The notes beneath the pieces were generated by a model, which saw nothing but the letters and a program-made list of their open reading frames with translations, had not been told where the DNA came from and ran no database searches. From the NCBI GenBank assembly GCA_032622095.1, contig CP136061.1, positions 17,238,440 to 17,302,439 of the forward strand: a stretch of 64,000 nt of DNA, read 5' to 3'. Origin of the DNA: Siphonodentalium dalli (Eukaryota; Mollusca; Scaphopoda; Gadilida; Siphonodentaliidae). The translations under genes were made by a program, and so were the position numbers. Of the stretch, positions 25,085 to 38,700 are shown in pieces (within the stretch, counting starts at the first letter, position 1; every line of letters begins with the position of its first letter).

Positions 25085-25680
25085 TGGTTGAGACTTTCCC
25101 CTCAACCACCTTTTGTTTTCTCCAAGACTCAAGTGTATACAGTCTTAGCCCATCCAGCATGTTGGTTACTGCATCCTTTCTTCTATCCCTGTGGTCATTT
25201 GTAATGAATCTAGTCACTCTTATTTGTGTATTTTCTAGTTGGTTTGTTAATACTTGTTTCTCATATCATATGGCAGTTGGATCACAAATCTCTGCTCCAT
25301 TATCTATTGATGTTCTGACCATTGCTCTATTTCCCTGGACTTGCTAACTGCTCACCATACATTCTGAGCGGGTGTTACCAGCAGCCACTTGTGGATATGC
25401 CATAAGTCTTCAGCTTAAACAGTAAGATTAAGTGTGGCATTGTGTTGAAGGCTTTCGAAAAACAACTATCAGCTGTCGAAAGATGAAAGCAGGTCTTGTG
25501 TAGTATTTACAGTAATACTAGTTGAGTTACACATGAATGGCCAGATCTCAAGCTGTGGTTCCTATCTGTTAGTTACATTGTAGTTTCAGAGCTCAAGGTG
25601 GTCACGGATGTGTCTGCACAGGACATGCTCCAGTATTTTACAGCAGGTTCAAGTGAGACTGGTACCAGTAGGGCTGCCAC
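25085..25680 (-). pseudogene. Decayed non-LTR retrotransposon (LINE) reverse transcriptase
   Basis: Read on the - strand, two separated parts of a jockey/CR1-type pol appear in damaged frames. First TCCKILEHVLCRHIRDHLEL (about 25565-25650) and FSKAFNTMPHLILLFKLK (about 25410-25460), the region around the reverse-transcriptase 'F-KAFD-VPH' motif. Then the C-terminal region with GAEICDPT and RVTRFITND (about 25180-25310) and LRLYTLESWRKQK (about 25095-25140). In-frame stops interrupt it, frames shift, and the catalytic middle is deleted. It is therefore dead. Confidence 0.8.
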
Positions 25681-25683
25681 TAT

Positions 25684-25810
25684 TATTGATTTTTATGTTT
25701 ACCCATACCATAATATGGTAAACATAGTGTCGTTGTCTGGATTGACCACTAGTCGTTCATCCGTCTGTCCATCCGTCTGTCCATCCGTCTGTCCATAGAC
25801 ACTTAAATTT
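25684..25810 (-). repeat. Dispersed repeat family G, 3' fragment inverted
   Basis: Inverted relative to 20520-20650: GTTTACCCATACCATAATATGG, AGTGTCGTTGTCTGGATTG and three copies of CGTCTGTCCATC. Confidence 0.65.
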
Positions 25811-26029
25811 AAATTGGACTCTCTTAACCCAAGTATTCCATGTCCAGGTCACCTTTCACATTTAACCCAAGGCTGTGGTGGTGCAGCATTGCAGATCCTG
25901 TACCAGTGCATTCTCTTATAAAATACGAGTGACCCATCAATTCCAATAATTTGTGTTATGTACATTTGTCTATTAAAAGTACATAACAGTATACTCTATA
26001 ATTCAACACCAAAACTCTCATTTATGATT

Positions 26030-26120
26030 GCGATCATAGTAATTTACTATCGCCAAGGGATGGGTTAACATCTGCCGATCATGATCGGCCTCTCGTTATA
26101 ATCGATTATCGGTGACCAGT
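26030..26120 (-). repeat. Dispersed repeat L, copy 2
   Basis: Reverse-orientation counterpart of 18565-18660 with GATCATGATCGGCCTCTCGT and CTATCGCCAAGGGATGGG. Confidence 0.6.
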
Positions 26121-26406
26121 TGGGAAAATTATAAACTGAAGTATAGTGTAATGATTTGTTAATAGGGTACAGATACAATTTGGCCGTCTGGGTTATAATT
26201 GAGCTAACCCTTATGCCGGACTCCCGCATTAATCCGCCAGATCAAACTTTCACACCTTAGACCTGCAGGCAGTGAGGTCAACCCAAATGGGTCGGTGGCC
26301 ATGATGTATATACAGCTCATTCACATAAGCGATAGTCCACACTCGGGACATGACCATACAATTGTAGGTGAGAGTAAGTTACTACTGCTCCTTGCAGTGA
26401 CACATG

Positions 26407-26458
26407 TTAAGATGGCTTCATTGTGGTTAAGGGGTCGATTATTTAAAGCATTACTGTA
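26407..26458. mobile_element. MITE family C right-arm fragment next to exon 1
   Basis: Only the right arm remains (GTGGTTAAGGGGTCGATT ... GCATTACTGTA). Its terminal TA is 15 nt before the AG that precedes exon 1, so the sequence between MITE and exon is just a short pyrimidine tract and the acceptor. Confidence 0.7.
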
Positions 26459-26473
26459 CATTATTCTTTGCAG

Positions 26474-26751
26474 GGTTGTTAGTTGAGCAGCTGGATGGCT
26501 GGTTGTGGTGACGATGGTGAGCTGCATGGGTATCTAAACCATATTAATTCCAACACCCAAACAGGAGCATCAAAGCCTCCAAAGAAGAAGTCTAAATTCC
26601 TCAAGAAAATTCTTTTTAAGAGGAACTCGAAATGTGAAGATGCAAGTTCTGTTTTTGAGGAACTGGACCAGGCTATAGTTCGACATCCAACTGGACACAA
26701 GCCGCTTGAACCGACTCGATCCCGAGTGATGTCAGACCCAACCTCATCAAG
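26474..26751 (+). CDS. Exon 1: 5' UTR end and N-terminus (residues 1-85 plus split codon 86)
   Basis: Preceded by a pyrimidine-rich TTATTCTTTGCAG, so a further non-coding 5' exon upstream is likely but not located. An in-frame TAG at 26480 precedes ATG at 26495; a TTG at 26483 is not needed. The start context is weak at -3 (T) but has G at +4. The product is hydrophilic with the lysine-rich patch PKKKSKFLKKILFKR, a possible nuclear localisation signal. The donor is AAG/GTATAG, phase 2. Confidence 0.85.
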
Positions 26752-29700
26752 GTATAGTTGTTAGCTCAACTTGACATACATGTAGTTGGGTTGGCATCCA
26801 TCTGCTGTCCGTCCATCAACAATTTCCTTTGGCACCACTGTTGGCACATGGTGCCGTGCACCATATAGGCCACATTAATCATCGGATCATCATCAAACTT
26901 TATATGGTTGTTTTGGGCGGAATAAATCTTTTTACTTGAGGATCTCTTCTAGATGGGAGCTATAAAATTTATTCATGATGGGAAGTTTTGAGTGGAAAAG
27001 TTTGTATCTCTGACTATTGATAACTCTGCTTACATGAATTGTTTTTGCATCACATCGCACCCTCTCAATAGGATGTATTGCATCGTGAACTTTAAAATGC
27101 GATGCATCAGAATCATGATGAATTGTTGCAGCCCCAATAATTTTGAGGTTTCGATGAGCCATGTCCGTTTAAAGATATGTGACCCGCCATATCAAATCCA
27201 GTCGTAAGTCGGGATTTTTTTTACCCTGTGCCAATGCATTCATATATAAGAGAATGCATTGGCCTAACAATTTTTTACAATTTTAATAATTTTTTCTTGT
27301 ATTCTTTAACAGTTTTATAATTTCACCCATACAGAGCCCCAGACAAACATGAGCAGACGACATCTTCTATATGCTTCTATATATGTGTGGGGCTCCCTGC
27401 AGGGTAATCGATGTTTTTTATTTTATGTCCTAAAAATTGTAAGAAACATTTATTTTAAAAAAATGATAAAAAATTGTTAGGCCAATGCATTCTCTTATAT
27501 ATGCGAGGTGACCTATGGTCGACTCGCATATATAAGAGAATGCATTGGCACAGGGTAAAAAAATCCCGACTTAAGACTGAATTTGATATGGCGGGTCACA
27601 TATGGTAATCATCAATATAATTGGGTATTGCTTTTAAAATAGTCACATCCGTTAAAAGCGCCATAAACAGAAAGAATATTATATTATTAAAGACAAATTT
27701 TGTTCTTATTCCAATAAGAAATTTTGTGAAAATTGCACGTTATTGTCATGTTAGTAATCTGTGTTATGTAAACAAATGGCATGTTATGTAAACAAAAAGT
27801 ATGAAAGAGTATGCGATAAGCAAAACACTCAATGCCAGGGAGACCCCACTATATGAACTTTGGTTATAAATGCCACCAAGTTGTCTAAAACATACCAGAC
27901 ATTATAGCAATCACTATTCTCGTCTCAAGATTTAGATGTTGAATGGAACACTCTCCTAAAAAACTCTCCATGATGTTGAGTGTTTTGCTTATTGCTCAGT
28001 GTATTGCTCACTATTAATACAAAGTGTGTTTTGTTGATAATATCGCATTCATACTATCATTATTTTATGATGTTGACTTGTTGAGTGTTTTGCTTATTGC
28101 TCACTATTTATACAAAGTGTGTTTTGCGGATAATATCGCATTCATGCTATCATTATTCTTTGCTAATACATGTACACTATTGTTGAGATAATTTTCATAA
28201 TTTGGTAACTGTTAACTATAACCTATAACAAAGGCTGTCTGTGCCTTTAAATAATACATCTTCATTGTCTTACACCTTATGCCTTTAAATAATACATCCT
28301 CATTGTCTTACACAGGTGTCTGAATATTTCATCGGGGGAATCTCCTGACAGTAGCTTTGATGAAAAATGCAACTCGGCGAGAGTTTCAGCTGCTGCAAAC
28401 CGAATTCATCATCAGAGGACATCGCGTCTGGAACCTGTTAAGAGAACACTATCATGTACTTATCCCGACACGGGTGGACTGAGAGTATCATTAGAGACCA
28501 TGAATATTGCTGAAAATCATGCTTTGCCAAATGGTCATGCTCCATCGATGGTAGTGTCCTCTGAACTAAGTGACGTCACCTGCCATTGTCAGGCATGCTG
28601 TCACTGTTGCCAAGGAACGACGGAAGCAAGAGGTTGTCCTAATTTACCCGTTCGATGCAATGCGGCATCTCACGGTTCTGTGCCAAATAGTTTTTGTTAT
28701 AACGACTGGAAAAATTCAAGTCGGAGCCCGACGACTGTTCATTCCTGGGGTCACTTCTCTATGAGAAATGACAATCGGTATAAATATCGTCGGAGTGATT
28801 ACTCCAGTGAGAGCGATGATGATGGAGGTTACAAGGGCAGACAGCACATAAACCCGAACTCCTTGTCAGCCAAAAGATCACACCTTCCACTCAGTGATAT
28901 TAATTCTTTCTGCGATTCTCCTGTCGTGATGGCGAGGGTGTCTCCCGAAGAACGAATTGTCGTTGAAACAAAAATGGATAAATCGACGAGCTTTGATAAT
29001 GATAACGGTGTCCAACCAATCATATTCAAGGATCGAATGATGGTATGTACAAGTCTGGAAATAGTTTGTCTAACATTTGCAGAATGAGGTAATTCTCCAG
29101 TGATCCATGATCTGTAAATAGGAGGTGGTCGAGTCTCAGAGTGTTATGTGGCTAGTCACCCAATCAAGGACCTGTCAGTTTCTCCTTTTCCGCTGTCCTA
29201 GTTTCTGTATACAAGTTTTTGAGTTTCAATCAGCTACATGTACTTCTGCTGTAATTCCTACATGTACATGTTCTGACTCCATAATCTGAAATTTTATCAC
29301 CATAAACTACAGTAATGCCCTAAATAATCGACTCCTTAACCACAGCAGAATTATGTGTAATTTTTCAGGATTTAGTCGGAAATATGGCTTGTTGCCATTC
29401 ATCGGAAAGCTTTCCGATGAATGGCAACAATCCATATTTCTGACTAAATCCTGAAAAATTACACATAATTCTGCTGTCGATTATTTAAGGCATTACTGTA
29501 CTTGATAGCCACATTTTATCAACTACTTGATAGCCACATAAATTTTGTAGACACATAATTATTTTAAACACATAACTCAATAGCCACATATCTACCCAAA
29601 TATTGGTAAATACGTCTGTGCATCTGTCAACAATTTCCGTTAGAACACCCATCAGGTCACTTCTCTCATCTGAACGTAACCAAACTTCATATGGATCTTC

Positions 29701-32700
29701 AGGGTGACCTCTAGATGGGAACCTCCTATTTTGACTGAAATTTAAAAAAAAAAACATTCTACCAGCAGCCATCTTGGATTTAAAATTTGAATCCATCGAC
29801 ATCTTGGATTTTACATTATATACAGGTATATCTCTTCATGTTGACATCTAGTATTACTTAGATATTTTAACATTTCCGCATTCCTAATGGTCTATTGACT
29901 GTAACACATGAAATTATCCCCCATCCAAGTTGAGCTACAGTGTCATTAAACACTTTCATTTATACATGTAGTTTCCTGTATATAAAATAATAAATTTGAA
30001 TCGATGACCCCTGTCTGAAGACCCCTCTCTGTAAATGCTTCTATCAATTAATATTGATTTTATTTCTAATTTTCTGGTATAATATACGTATACAATGAAT
30101 TTGTGACATTTTACGGTTCATGTTCGGACCGTACCATGTGGGATAACTCTATTTAAAATTCTAAAAATAGTAATAAAAAAATGTCCCACTTGATTATTGC
30201 ATTTAAAAAATATTGAATATAAAATCAATATTAATTGATAGAAGCCGTGTCTTGTAATCATATCTATTATTTTATACCCGGATATCAAATGTATTTATGG
30301 AGAGATAGACCTCCTCCTCATATCTATTATTTTATACCTGAACCTACTAGTATATAAATGTATTTATGAAGAGATAGACCTCCTCCTCATATCTATTATT
30401 TTATACCTGAAACTACTAGTATATAAATGTATTTATGAAGAGATAGACCTCCTCCTCATATCTATTATTTTATACCCGAAACTACTAGTATATAAATGTA
30501 TTTATGAAGAGATAGACCTCCTCCTCATATCTATTATTTTATACCTGAAACTACTAGTATATAAATGTATTTATGAAGAGATAGACCTCCTCCTCATATC
30601 TATTATTTTATACCCGAAACTACTAGTATATAAATGTATTTATGAAGAGATAGACCTCCTCCTCATATCTATTATTTTATACCTGAAACTACTAGTATAT
30701 AAATGTATTTATGAAGAGATAGACCTCCTCCTCATATCTATTATTTTATACCCGAAACTACTAGTATATAAATGTATTTATGAAGAGATAGACCTCCTCC
30801 TCATATCTATTATTTTATACCCGAAACTACTAGTATATAAATGTATTTATGGAGAGATAGACCTCCTGCTCATATCTATTATTTTATACCCGAAACTACT
30901 AGTATATAAATGTATTTATGGAGAGATAGACCTCCTCCTCATATCTATTATTTTATACCTGAAACTACTAGTATATAAATGTATTTATGGAGAGATAGAC
31001 CTCCTCCTCATATTGGTTATGGTTTTATTTTTCAGGCCATGACAATGTGGTTTGATGAATTCAATGATGTACAGAAAAACTTAGTATTGAAGCAGTTATT
31101 GGTAAGATTCCTACAAAAACTGATAGCGGTAGTATTTAAAAAAAAAAATTTAAATTGTTAATGTCAAAACAACAAAAATTGTTTGAGTCTCAGACAATTT
31201 TTTTTCTGAATCAATGAGGGAGGGAGGACTTCATTTTTATCTTTTATTTTTCTGTGCACATCGTAAGCATGGATTATGATAGCTTCCCTTGTTTATAAAT
31301 TGACACCTCTCCATTATAACATGTGATCCTATATAAACTGACACCTCTCCATTATAACATGTGATCCTATATAAATTGACACCTCTCCATTATAACATGT
31401 GATCCTATATAAATTGACACCTCTCCATTATAACATGTGATCCTATATAAATTGACACCTCTCCATTATAACATGTGATCCTATATAAATTGACACCTCT
31501 CCATTATAACATGTGATCCTATATAAATTGACACCTCTCCGTTATAACATGTGATCCTATATAAATTGACACCTCTCCGTTATAACATGTGATCCTATAT
31601 AAATTGACACCTCTCCGTTATAACATGTGATCCTATATAAATTGACACCTCTCCATTATAACATGTGATCCTATATAAATTGACACCTCTCCATTATAAC
31701 ATGTGATCCTATATAAATTGACACCTCTCCATTATAACATGTGATCCTATATAAATTGACACCTCTCCATTATAACATGTGATCCTATATAAATTGACAC
31801 CTCTCCATTATAACATGTGATCCTATATAAATTGACACCTCTCCATTATAACATGTGATCCTATAATAATTGACACCTCTCCATTATAACATGGATCCTA
31901 TATAAATTGACACCTCTCCATTATAACATGTGATCCTATATTTCCTCCAGTGCTTTTCAATTGTTCTGGAGTTACAATTAGTAAACCAGAGTGACCAGAC
32001 TATGACAATTTTTTTTTTGGTCATAAAAATAACTTGTCCAATCTTGGCCATTTATTTCATTGTGGCGGTATCTGAGTCTCAAATAATATTATATATTTGG
32101 CCTAAACGCTGCTGAATAAAGGCTCCCAAATGGGAGTCTGTTTCAGCTAGTAAAATAAAAAAAATAGAAACCTGCCGGATGAATTTAAAAATCAAATTGT
32201 CTGAGAAATGTAACACTTATATTTGTGACTTTAGTTGTATAATTTGTTTATGCCTGTTTTAAAAAAAACGGAATGTATTACGTTATTGGTTTGTCCGTTT
32301 GTCTGAACTGATTGGAAGAAATTTGGTACATGTATGTGCATTTACTAGCCCAAAATGCAGGTCAAGTTCAAATTTGGGTTCTGCACGCCAATTTTCACCA
32401 GAGTTATGATCCTTTGTTAGAGTTACCATGGGCATATTTTTTAATATATTTTATTCAGGTCACAATTCACATCATAACAAGATACAAATACACATTGAGA
32501 TAAGACATTTCAGTTTACAAAAAGATTTAAGTTTTAACAAGTGGAATTATACTGTGTAAAGTATGTTTGGCTTTATCTAGCTTTCATCTGTGAAAACTTC
32601 AAATAGTTTGAGTTCAGGTTTGTTATCATTCAGCCCTCAGACTTCAGTATTTCAATCATATTCAAGTGATATATTTACAGTACAGAAACAATGACAATTT

Positions 32701-35700
32701 GATAAGATCAACCTGGTTATTAGGTGGGGTCTCATAGTACCAAATGAATAATTAACATAGAGATTAGTACTACTAGTAATTACTAACTTAATAGACATTG
32801 TTTCTGCACTGTATTATGTATCTGTCTCTCACTTGAATTTTAGAAAATAGCTTATTATATGAAATAGAGTGCTAACAGTAAGTCTCATTTCAAGCAGGAA
32901 AAGCATAATCCATTAACCCTTTACCCAACAGAACGGCCCTGTGCCAATGCATTCTCTTATATATGCGAGTCGACCATAGGTCGCCTCGCATATATAAGAG
33001 AATGCATTGGCTTAACACATTAAAAATTATAAAATTGTTAAAGAATGTAAGAAAAAATGGTAAAAAGTGTTAAAAATAAAATTTGTTTAGGCCAATGCAT
33101 TCTCTTATATATGCGAGGCGACCTATGGTCGACTCGCATATATAAGAGAATGCATTGGCACAGGGAATAACTGTAACTATCACAATGTGGTCAAGGAGCC
33201 GGTTCCAATGATATCCATATTTGTATGGTTCTATTGAGACAGACCGAAGATATTTTAGGCTGTTGAAGCTTTATTTGGCTGGTTTTGGCCGGTTTGTTGG
33301 GTAAAGGGTTAAACCAAAAGATACCTGGCAATAACTTATAAGCATTTCCAATCCCATACATCTATAAAATTCAAAGTTACTCTTGAGAAACTTGATCAAA
33401 TTGACCTCTCAGTAAAATTCAAAATACTGACTCAGAGAGCCCTAGATTCGCTCTCAATGCATTAGATTTTCAAAAAATTTCCGGAGGGTGACAGTCCCTC
33501 CCAAACCTTCCCCCAATCAGGCCTTTGGCATATCATAGCCTGAAAACAGGTGTCCCCCAAAATATCCCTGGATCTTTCAGTGATAGATGTAACAGGTGTA
33601 CAGTATTATGTAAATATAATCTGTTAACTCTTTTTGTCTACGCTAATGAGGTGTAGATCTATTACGCTGATCATTTCGAGGAAAAAGTATCAGTGGTGCC
33701 AGCATGGGTTAACCCCTCCCTAAATTTTGTAACTACTTTTGAGAAAAATGAATTCACTTCAACTCTTAATATGTACCATTTGAAAATTATGAGATAAATG
33801 GATCTCATAGATTGGGATTTACATTGGTTCAAATAGGTGCAGAATAGGGGCACAGATGAGAGACTTATTATGTAGTATTATGTATTACCATGGTCATTGA
33901 TAAACAGCACATGAGTGTTTGGTTGCAAGATACAGAAATGGTCAGACAATAATTCGACTGTCTTTTGGAAAACAATTGCATCATCACAAGTTGAATTATC
34001 TCCCTTAGACTGATTTTTTTAAATCCTCATTTTAGCCATTTTTTTGACTGAAATTGGCCATTTTCGGTTGCATAGCTAACCATGACAGAGCGAATGTCAG
34101 TCTATAATCACATTATGAGCTGATAGACCCGAGATATATGTCAGATATATTGAAAAATTAAAAAAAGTTATCGTAGCAATTTTTTAATTTTTTCTTAGAA
34201 GTGCAGACGACTGTTTTCAAGGGAGAGAAATTGAGCTGTTTTCCGGTGGAGTACCACACACAGCTGGCCGACATCAGATTCCAAAAACATACTTCGTATT
34301 CAAATATCATCCCATTTTGTATACTATGATACCTTTATAAAATAATTAAACCATCAAACCATTACTCCCAGGTATAACAGAGGCTAAACTGACAGTTATA
34401 GCCCTTATATGCTTAAAATCATATTTTTCAGCCGTCCTACAACCCATGAAATCGTGTATTGCTACTTCAGTCTTTGCAGTCAGGTGAGCGACTCCACAGT
34501 CATTGACTGTCCTGTTATTGTGATCAATTCTGTTTTCATCAAATATGTTATCGTTTTCTCTTTCAGAAAAATTGTGATTTACCTCAAATGCACTTACTGT
34601 CAGTTAAGATGGAGTTAAATCTTCATCGGGGATGCCCGCCAAATTGTGAAGACCTAATAACGTGGCTTCCAGCACAGATTGCTGCACGGACAATGCATTA
34701 TCTCGATCCAGGTAAGATAAAATGTTGACACTTATATTATCTGTCCAAGCCTTGAAATAGGGTGTCTGTCATTTGCAGAATGAGGTCCCCAGAGGGTGAA
34801 TTTAGTGATGCTACCCCGCATAGCGGGCTAGTAGGGCTGGACGATATTAACGAAAATAAAAACCGCGATTTTTGGAAATTAAAACCGCGGTTAACGATAT
34901 AATCGCGGTTTTTTAAAACATCAGATACTAGTAACTTAAACAGTTTCTCACTGTTCGCTAGAATCACATCATTGTCATTAATTTTGACAAGTTGACGTCA
35001 ATAATAACATACACAACCTTTCAACCAGTGACAACCTCATGCTCGATCGATATTCGGAATGAAAAGTAAATTCACCGGTTAAATTCCGCTATTCGGACCA
35101 TTTCTTTCCGGTGACTTGACAAATTCTGGTATATACCGATAATTAATAAAACCATTATCTAGTCTATGCCAAAACTAAAAGTGTTCTATACTATATAGTA
35201 TCCTTTTCTAACTCGGTATATTCAACTATGTTGAGCAAATACATATGTTGTTCCCGATGACACTTGCGTCACTTGACAAATGGAATATGGTTTACCGTCA
35301 AGACAAATTTTAGCGAAGTCCACACACACGTAGTACATAACTTTTGGAATTCGGCCAAGCAAGGACACCATGTATTTTGGGCGGGTTTGAAGCCCTAATT
35401 CTATAATATTGGTTTTAACCAATCGCCGTGAGTGGTTTATTCTAGACGAGAAGGGGGCGGTATCTTCGCTCATTTACTATTTTGATTGACGGTGCATGTG
35501 CATCATTGTACTGAAGGAAGAGGCGTGGCAAAACTGACATTCATATTGATCTATCACCCGATCAGTCTTCAATCATTTGGTGAATTCTCTTGTAATAAAA
35601 GGTACGCAGGGAAGTCGGAGGGTTTGTGTAATATTGTGAGCGAAAGGGGGACGTATTCGGGGTTTTCATATTCCCCCTAATTTCGTTAGTCGTCCTAAAC

Positions 35701-38700
35701 GTTGTTTACTTTGAATATTGAAACAGTCAGGACACGGGGATTTAGTTGGAATTTAAAACTTAAATAACTCGATTTAGGCTTGAGTTAAACTATTTGTTTG
35801 TATACGCTTATGATGGTCTGGCACCCTCTATTGCCGACGATATTACGATTATTTTAGTTTAGACGATATTACTGACGATATTGAAATATTAACCGGGTAT
35901 TGACGATTAATCGGGAAACCGCCCAGCACTACGGGCTAGCATCACTAAATTCACCCTCTGGGGACCTCATTCTGCAAATGACAGACACCCTATTTCAAGG
36001 CTTGTATCTGTCGTCTGCTTATATTCCAATATATACAAACATTCTTTTACAGTATGACTTATGTCAATATATATAAATAAAAAGTAATTTGCATCTTGTT
36101 ATGATATGAATTGGAACCTAAATTCCAAACCGGTAAACGATATGAAAAACACCCTGGATATGTCCCTGAATATATACATTTATAGGTGGGTGGGAGAATC
36201 CATTTATAGCTGGGTGGGAGAATCCATTTATAGCTGGGTGGGAGAATCCATTTATAGCTGGGTGGGAGAATCCATTTATAGCTGGGTGGGATAATCCATT
36301 TATAGCTGGGTGGGAGAATCCATTTATAACTGGGTGGGAGAATCCATTTATAACTGGGTGGGAGAATCCATTCAGAAAAAGAAAGGGTTAAAATGAGAGA
36401 TGTAAATATTGAGCTATTGCCGTGGTTGGTTGGTCGTCCGTGCGTCCATCCATCAACAATTTCCTTTGGCACACCCTACAGGCTACATCCCTCATCCGAT
36501 TGTCATCAAACTTCATATGGATCTATGGGGTGACCTCCAGATTGGAGCCATCAATTTTTTCTGAAATTTGTTAAAAAACAAACAAACTTCATAGGGATCT
36601 TCGGGGTGACTTCTAGATGGGAGCTTACCATTTTTTCTGAATTTTGTAGAAAAACATGGCTTCCAGTGGTCATCTTGGATTTCAGTTTTGAATACATTAG
36701 CACACCTTATAGGACACATCCCTCTCCAATCTTTACCGAAGCTTTGGAATTTTTGCCTCATCAAACCAGGTGACCTGGTCGGGATACTTGCCCCTTTCCC
36801 CCCATCTCCTGGACGGACGGTGCTGTTCAGAGACGAGGACGTGCTGTCGCAACATCCCCTGGATTTGGCAGCGTTTGATGCGTGTCCGAGTTCGCCATGC
36901 CCATCCGAGAGTGCCTTCCATGAGGGTCATTTCGGATGGGTCAGTCCTTCGGTCTTAGGATAACAATTGCGCACAATTTTGCATGCCTTACCAGCACGAT
37001 ACTAACAGCACAGAAAAAGGAAGAACAAACATGGCCTTTCTCTTGCTTCCTCCATTTACATGGAGCCTCCGCTGGAGTCGGTTGCGGGACATGCCTCCTC
37101 CTTATTGTTCGCGGCCTCCTGAGCCATCGGCAGATATGTACGCCTGTCTTCCACAACCGAAGGACTGGATGGGGCCCACATATCAAGTACAAAAACCAAC
37201 GTGTGACAATTTTTCCTCTGCCAACTCGATACAGCCTGCGCTGCAGGCTCGGAGTCTGTTGGTGGTCATGCCTCCTCTATTTGTAGTCGCGGCTTCCACA
37301 TCCTTTGCAGAGACAGGAAACAATGAATTTTCCTCTGTCCACTCGGTACAGCCTGCGCTGCAGGCTCGGAATCTGTTGGTGGTCATGCCTCCTCTATTTG
37401 TAGTCGCAGCTTCCACAACCTTCACAGAGTTGGGCAACAATGGATTTTCCTCTGTCAACTCGGTACAGCCTGCGCTGCAGACTCGGAGTCTGTTGGTGGT
37501 CATGCCTCCTCTATTTGTAGTCGCAGCTTCCACAACCTTCACAGAGTTGGGCAACAATGGATTTTCCTCTGTCAACTCGGTACAGCCTGCGCTGCAGACT
37601 CGGAGTCTGTTGGTGGTCATGCCTCCTCTATTTGTAGTCGCGGCTTCCACCACCTTCTTAGTGATGAGCAGTGATGGATGTTCTGCAGCAGCTACCGCTG
37701 GTCCTGCCTCAGTCCATACAGGTTCATCTGTCACGGCACATACCGGTTTTTCCGAACCCTTTCTTGCCTTGGCTACCTCATTGTTCCTTGTCGCCGACAA
37801 GTTGAAATCATTCGACGGAGTGTTTAGTGCAATATTACCTCCGTTCTTTGTACTTTGAGGTTTCCTCTGTCAGTCTGCTTGCTGCCATATCCCATTGCTC
37901 TGGCTATGTGCCACAATCAGGAACTGCTCCTGAATAAGTTTATTTCGCCTCCATTATCACCTCCCTTCTTATCCCATCGGGGTATTCCGGGTGTTGTTGA
38001 GACTTGTCTTTATAGTTTCAGGTCTTCAAATCTGTTCGATTTTTATTCAACGATTAGGCCGCTTTTATGAGACAAACCTAGACGTATTATGGACTTGATC
38101 GTGGGTGTGAACCTGATAAGTTAGTATGCGGGTGCTATATCTCACAGGGGACTTTAGCGTTCTACTCACTTAGCCGAACATATCATGATTTTCGACCATT
38201 CCACTCCATAGACACTATCGTCTGAACTACGCTCGTTGGTGTCTATGCGTCCTGTATGTAGTCCATTTTGTTATAGTATTTGTCACAGTACCGACTTTGA
38301 CCACGAATATTTTCCAATTCTATGTTCTCACTCTGACAGAGTGTTTCACATCACTTGACAGGCGTGATTCTAATTCTAATCCGATTTACCGATCACCGAT
38401 TCTCACCTTATTTGCGACATTTAACAATTATTGCCGCATGCCTATCGGTGCTTGATAATACCAGTTGTCGTGTTATCACCGTTTGTGTAACTTTTCTGCT
38501 AACCTACGGTATGGGTTACCTATACAACCACCTGACTAACGATAACTCAGGTCCACATTAATTTGAAACCATGCAGGCCTGTGCATTGCATCACAAATTG
38601 GCCGTATGATCAGACAGTGTTCCATTAGCGGTATCAGTTCCTCTCCTTGGTTGACCGTACACTTAATTTTCCAGTTACTTTCCGTCCTGGTCCCCTCCCT

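Noticed and set aside
26483-26494. Upstream TTG as start of the F-box/WD protein
   Set aside because: Animal translation starts at ATG; the first in-frame ATG at 26495 follows a TAG at 26480.
34832-35931. Alternative or cassette exon inside the hAT-like insertion
   Set aside because: Frames within it (about 60-83 codons) do not extend the F-box reading phase and the exon 4 to exon 5 join is already perfect.
36059-36472. 137-codon - strand frame with WILPPSYK repeats
   Set aside because: It arises from the 24-bp array S8; both strands are open for the same arithmetic reason.
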